This document shows positions 61,401-64,000 of a stretch of DNA of 64,000 nucleotides, in pieces. Position numbers and translations under genes: made by a program. The number at the start of each line of letters is the position of its first letter. Position 1 is the first letter of the stretch. The stretch covers positions 974,268 to 1,038,267 of the forward strand of contig NW_020654229.1 in the NCBI RefSeq assembly GCF_003589595.1. The letters are read 5' to 3'. The DNA is from Hyposmocoma kahamanoa. Its lineage: Eukaryota > Arthropoda > Insecta > Lepidoptera > Cosmopterigidae. The notes below the pieces were generated by a model. The model had not been told where the DNA came from, made no database searches, and saw only the letters and a list, made by a program, of their open reading frames with translations.

Positions 61401-62406
61401 GATACGTATGATTTAGGAATAAAAATAAAAGTTTGCATCCTATTAATATTTACTGTTATATGGTAGGTAATGGTAGATGAAAAGAAACAAAATTGTAGGA
61501 TTTTATTTGATATTAATTTACCACGTATTGTATCATCCAGCATCTATTTCCGATTCTGAACTTGTATTACCACAGAACTCGAATATTTGCAATCTCTCCC
61601 TTCAAATCAAAATGTCAATAGGGATGACAGTTTTTCAAATAATTAATTACTGGTCATTTGAAACTTCTGTTGAACAATATTCATTATAAACATGGCGTCA
61701 AGATTTAGTATTATCCATGATGTACTTGAATTTCGTAGGAATATATTGAAATTGTGGTAACTGTGAACGAGTCATATGTTTTTGTTTGTTGACATTTATT
61801 CTACAGAGTACAGGTATACTATAGTTTTCTGATTATGATCGCAGTTTGGTGAGAAATTGTATTATGTATTCTTGTATGCCTTATTTGTATGAAATAAATA
61901 AAAAAGTTTTTTTTATACTTATTAATACAAAGATCGAACACTCAGAAAAAATTCCTTCGATCCGGCCGGATTCGAACCGACGTCTTCTAGCGTACCATAC
62001 CAGACGCTACACCAAATAAGGGTGACGAAATATCTTAGATTTCTCATAGATGGCGCTCTAGCTAAAAAGTCGTTGAAAAACCAAATACAAAGATACGACG
62101 CAAGCACATGGAAAAATTTCGTGAGGTCCGCTGGTTCGTTCCGTGGCTTAGATGGCATAGCGTCTGGCACGGACGTCGGTTCAAATAAGGCCGGATCTTT
62201 TTCTGAGAGTTCGATCTTTGTATTAATAATTATAACAAACTAATGGAGTAATTTCACATAAAAAATAATTTAATATCAATTCAATAAAAGTTTTTTTTAA
62301 TATATTATATACCTTCTCGCATTTAATCTCTCTCCAATGGTTCATTTTCATATGATCGTTGAGAGTTTCTTCCGATGGATAATTTTCTCCGCATTCCGCA
62401 CACGCC
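58200..62406 (-). CDS. Second C2H2 zinc-finger gene, last five exons (5' part outside window)
   Basis: Exons on the minus strand: 62313-62406, 60586-60777, 59586-59687, 58667-58762, 58200-58403. All have GT/AG ends and matching phases. Six C2H2 fingers are visible: CAEC..., CEKC..., CEMC..., CPLC..., CPHC... and CDLC..., each with C-x2-C-x12-H-x3/4-H. The tail [20 protein letters not shown] matches the HMKIPRPPRNRRR tail of the plus-strand ZAD gene, and intron positions coincide. The two are therefore paralogues in tail-to-tail orientation, with 10.2 kb between stop codons. Probably a nuclear DNA-binding protein. A ZAD is predicted upstream by homology but cannot be seen: the first visible exon begins phase 2 and the bases up to 64000 hold no further exon that I recognise. 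Confidence 0.93.
58458..58615 (+). mobile_element. PLE terminal block in gene 3 last intron
   Basis: ACCGTGACCATGGGACATGT, AAAGGGCCCGAAACGTTGG, AAAAAACAAATATAAGCG, then CCTATGTGTAACATTCGCG. Confidence 0.78.
58667..58762 (-). CDS. Gene 3 exon (n-1)
   Basis: [20 protein letters not shown] then [12 protein letters not shown]; 96 nt. Donor TTG|GTAAGT. Confidence 0.95.
58954..59430 (-). mobile_element. CGAG element (one end) joined to PLE terminal block
   Basis: 58954-59325 is an inverted CGAG element (GAGTATATAACCAGAAATAG at its outer end, the other end lost). 59330-59425 is a PLE terminal block (GACCATGGGACCTGTAAAGG). Confidence 0.75.
59586..59687 (-). CDS. Gene 3 exon (n-2)
   Basis: [20 protein letters not shown] then [14 protein letters not shown]; 102 nt, identical length to ZAD exon 11. 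Donor CAG|GTCCGT. Confidence 0.95.
59725..59940 (-). mobile_element. SINE-C, third tRNA-like SINE
   Basis: On the minus strand: TGGTTGAGTGGCTCGCATAC (A-box-like) and GGGTTCTATCCGGG (B-box-like), then a body unlike SINE-A or SINE-B. Single copy in the window, so the family is a suggestion. Confidence 0.5.
59956..60062 (+). mobile_element. SINE-B fragment
   Basis: GCGTCTGGCACGGTATGCTA, GGTTCGAATCC, TGAGTGTTCGATCTTTGTAT; the 5' part of the head is missing. Confidence 0.82.
60586..60777 (-). CDS. Gene 3 exon (n-3)
   Basis: [18 protein letters not shown], then a 40-residue basic linker ([20 protein letters not shown]), then [10 protein letters not shown] before AGG|GTGAGT. 192 nt versus 135 nt in the paralogue, all of the difference being in the linker. 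Confidence 0.93.
60836..60920 (-). mobile_element. SINE-B fragment
   Basis: Contains GATCGAACACCTAGAAAAAA and the head up to GGTTCGAGTTC; ends about 60 bp upstream of (minus-strand sense) the 60777 exon border. Confidence 0.75.
61056..61815. mobile_element. CTATACTCTAGCC-type element, decayed, with nested hAT-M
   Basis: CCTAGCCAATTATTATTAAG through GTTGACATTTATTCTACAG follows the order of 36880-37540. It is interrupted by hAT-M at 61109-61397. Confidence 0.82.
61109..61397 (-). mobile_element. hAT-M MITE, long form, in gene 3 intron
   Basis: 289 bp, perfect duplication ATTGATAC at 61101-61108 and 61398-61405. Confidence 0.96.
61917..62285. mobile_element. Two SINE-B copies head-to-head
   Basis: 61917-62012 is a minus-strand SINE-B (head GGTTCGAATCC). 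From 62013 to 62285 a plus-strand copy follows with TGGCTTAGATGGCATAGCGT and GATCTTTGTATTAATAATTA. Together they form an inverted repeat next to the 62313-62406 exon donor. Confidence 0.8.
62313..62406 (-). CDS. Gene 3 exon (n-4)
   Basis: Minus: TTTGACAG then G completes a split codon, [31 protein letters not shown], donor AAG|GTATAT. The final Cys-Glu-Lys pairs with the first Cys of the next exon to make a finger. Confidence 0.9.
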
Positions 62407-62845
62407 CTGTCAAAATACAATTGTTATTAAACAACACGTACTTCCCACTGCTTAGCACGAGCCTCCTTTGTTAGGTGGGAGTACCTTTTATTTAGTAAAC
62501 AACCTTTTGTTTCTCACTGCTGGGGCTCTGGTCTCCTTATTGAGAGTAGATGTAACAAAAATGTTTTAATTTTTCGAATTTTGCACCATCAAAACAAAAT
62601 ATTAATAGGAAGGTATTGCTAATAAGAAATATGGCCGCCTGTTGCACATTATCACCACGTGGCCACTTGTTGTCATTGTATTTTAACTGTGTTAAGGACG
62701 AAAACGTGTTCGGGCCCATGTGTTTTGTTGTGATTTTATAAGATTGTAATTGGTATTTGCTATTGGAATTAACTGTTGTACATATTAGTCGTAATTCTTA
62801 ATAGAATAAGTTCTTATTGTGTTATGTACTATTTTGAGTAAATAA
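62407..62845. other. Gene 3 intron sequence, no further exon seen
   Basis: AT-rich. No C-x2-C coding block on the minus strand, so the preceding exon of gene 3 must lie beyond the window or be unrecognised. Confidence 0.5.
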
Positions 62846-63600
62846 ATGAGAGACAAGCGGGTCTTGCTTGGGATATTTATAGTTTTCCCGTCCCGCTCCT
62901 ACATTGGTGCTGTCCCGCAGGCCAACAATATAAAAGACGGAGCGTTGGCAGTAGGACGGCATCCACATAGATTTACCGCTCCCCACAATAGCCCAATTCA
63001 TGAAACAGGCATCGAGGAAATACTTCCACTATGCTCCTCACCACCCCAAACCCCGGGGTGGATGCATCCAACTACGACCCCCTCAGGGAACACCCCCACC
63101 GCGTACGTACTACGTAGGACACGTCGGCCAAGGGAAGTCCTCAACGACCATATCACTCTCGCCACTTTGAAGGCCAACCAGGTCGCATATCAGTCCTCCA
63201 TCTCCTCACACATCAACCGCCCTCGCCGGCGAGGTCGTAGAGCCCCTCATTTCACACTCACAGCACCGCCCTGAGTTGAGGTCCGTGCCCACTTGGGCGC
63301 CCTCGGGCCCGCTACTTAGTTTTAAGTTTATTTTACGGGTTATTGAGATTTCAGCTCGCCCTTTAATCCGGTGGCGCAGTCAAGGCCATCAGCGGCCAAC
63401 TGCAAAATATGCTTCAGAAAAAAAAGGCAGGTCAACAATGTAAAAGACGGAGCGTTGGCCACTGCCACTGTCCTACTGGACGGCATTCCAAATCTGACCG
63501 CGATCCAAGCAAGACAAAGAAGCTCAAGAAGAATTCACAACCAGGCATTTTCACTACAGTCCCAAATAATCCTCAACAAGCGTGAGTCGTCGAAGGGGCC
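62846..63600 (+). other. Unidentified GC-richer block with an internal direct repeat
   Basis: An open frame of 142 codons (62846-63274; includes RRTRRPREVLNDHITLATL and a Pro-rich middle) is followed by a second frame. Both carry copies of AACAAT(A/G)TAAAAGACGGAGC (about 62924-62944 and 63434-63454). Probably part of a retroelement. I do not recognise the family. Confidence 0.3.
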
Positions 63601-63609
63601 TGGCATCAA

Positions 63610-63850
63610 AAAAGGAAAAAGTTCTCAATTCGACTGTGTTTTTTACCACGTATGTTACGCAATTACCTCGACATTTATGAACCGATTTCGATGGTTCTTT
63701 TTTTGTTGGGAAGAGGGCGCCTCAGTAGTGGTCCCATTGAAATTTGAAGAAAATATTCCACCTCTAAGAGTGGGAAATTAGGGGATGAATACGGTTTATT
63801 GGACATCACCCGCTTTCCGTTAACCGGTTTCAATAAAACTTGGCAAATAA
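63610..63850 (-). repeat. ACC repeat, variant form
   Basis: GTTCTCAATTCGACTGTGTT, AAATTTGAAGAAAATATTCC and TTAACCGGTTTCAATAAAAC; its end is replaced by SINE-A. Confidence 0.75.
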
Positions 63851-63851
63851 T

Positions 63852-64000
63852 AATAACGCACACACTCAACATAGCCCCGCACTAGGGAAACCCTGTGTCG
63901 CAGGTGCCATGGACACTCACATAGGCAACACAAATTATACCCAAACTCACAAGAGAAAGTTTCTCCCGACCCGGGAATCGAATCTGGGATCGAATCCGGC
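63852..64000 (-). mobile_element. SINE-A copy, cut by the window edge
   Basis: Inverted SINE-A: CACTCAACATAGCCCCGCAC to CCCGGGAATCGAATCTGGGA; the rest lies outside. Confidence 0.88.

Noticed and set aside
62313..62406. ZAD domain in the visible part of gene 3
   Set aside because: No LPxxxCxxC-type ZAD block occurs on the minus strand up to 64000; its presence is only predicted from the paralogue.

Overview
The window is eukaryotic and looks like an insect, most probably a moth or butterfly. It is AT-rich and intron-rich, packed with short tRNA-derived SINEs, MITEs, LINE tails and Penelope-like fragments. Its main gene combines a ZAD domain with C2H2 fingers, a family that is expanded in insects. 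Assignment to Lepidoptera is an inference from repeat style and was not checked by a search.

Three genes can be supported. (1) Urm1 (minus strand, 19868-21596, two coding exons, 109 aa) encodes a complete ubiquitin-related modifier ending in Gly-Gly. (2) A ZAD/C2H2 zinc-finger gene (plus strand, 22226-47960) reconstructs as 13 coding exons totalling 2037 nt. All splice phases agree, giving 678 aa with one ZAD and 12 fingers. It is head-to-head with Urm1, with 629 bp between start codons. (3) A second C2H2 gene (minus strand, 58200-62406 and beyond the right edge) shows its last five exons, with six fingers. Its exons match the last five of gene 2 in order, phase and nearly in length, so the two are tail-to-tail paralogues. 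Both genes are probably DNA-binding nuclear regulators; their targets cannot be read here.

Layout: 1-19100 has no convincing gene and is a graveyard of mobile elements. 19153-19763 is a candidate solo LTR. 19868-22226 holds Urm1 and the shared promoter region. 22226-47960 is the ZAD gene with repeat-filled introns. 47961-58199 is the repeat-filled space between the two zinc-finger genes, ending in a degenerate tandem repeat just past the stop of gene 3. 58200-62406 is gene 3, and 62407-64000 is repeats again.

Repeat names used below are mine. hAT-M: a MITE starting CATTGACTTACA with 8-bp target duplications, eight copies. SINE-A, SINE-B and SINE-C: tRNA-like SINEs. ACC repeat: about 460 bp, bounded by ACCGACCTC and GAAGTCGGT. 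T repeat: carries CAGTTGCAGTGCCACTCAG. CGAG element: inverted ends CGAGTATATAACCAGAAAT. PLE: Penelope-like element. Several repeats are nested, and for some insertions an uninterrupted paralogue of the target lies elsewhere in the window.
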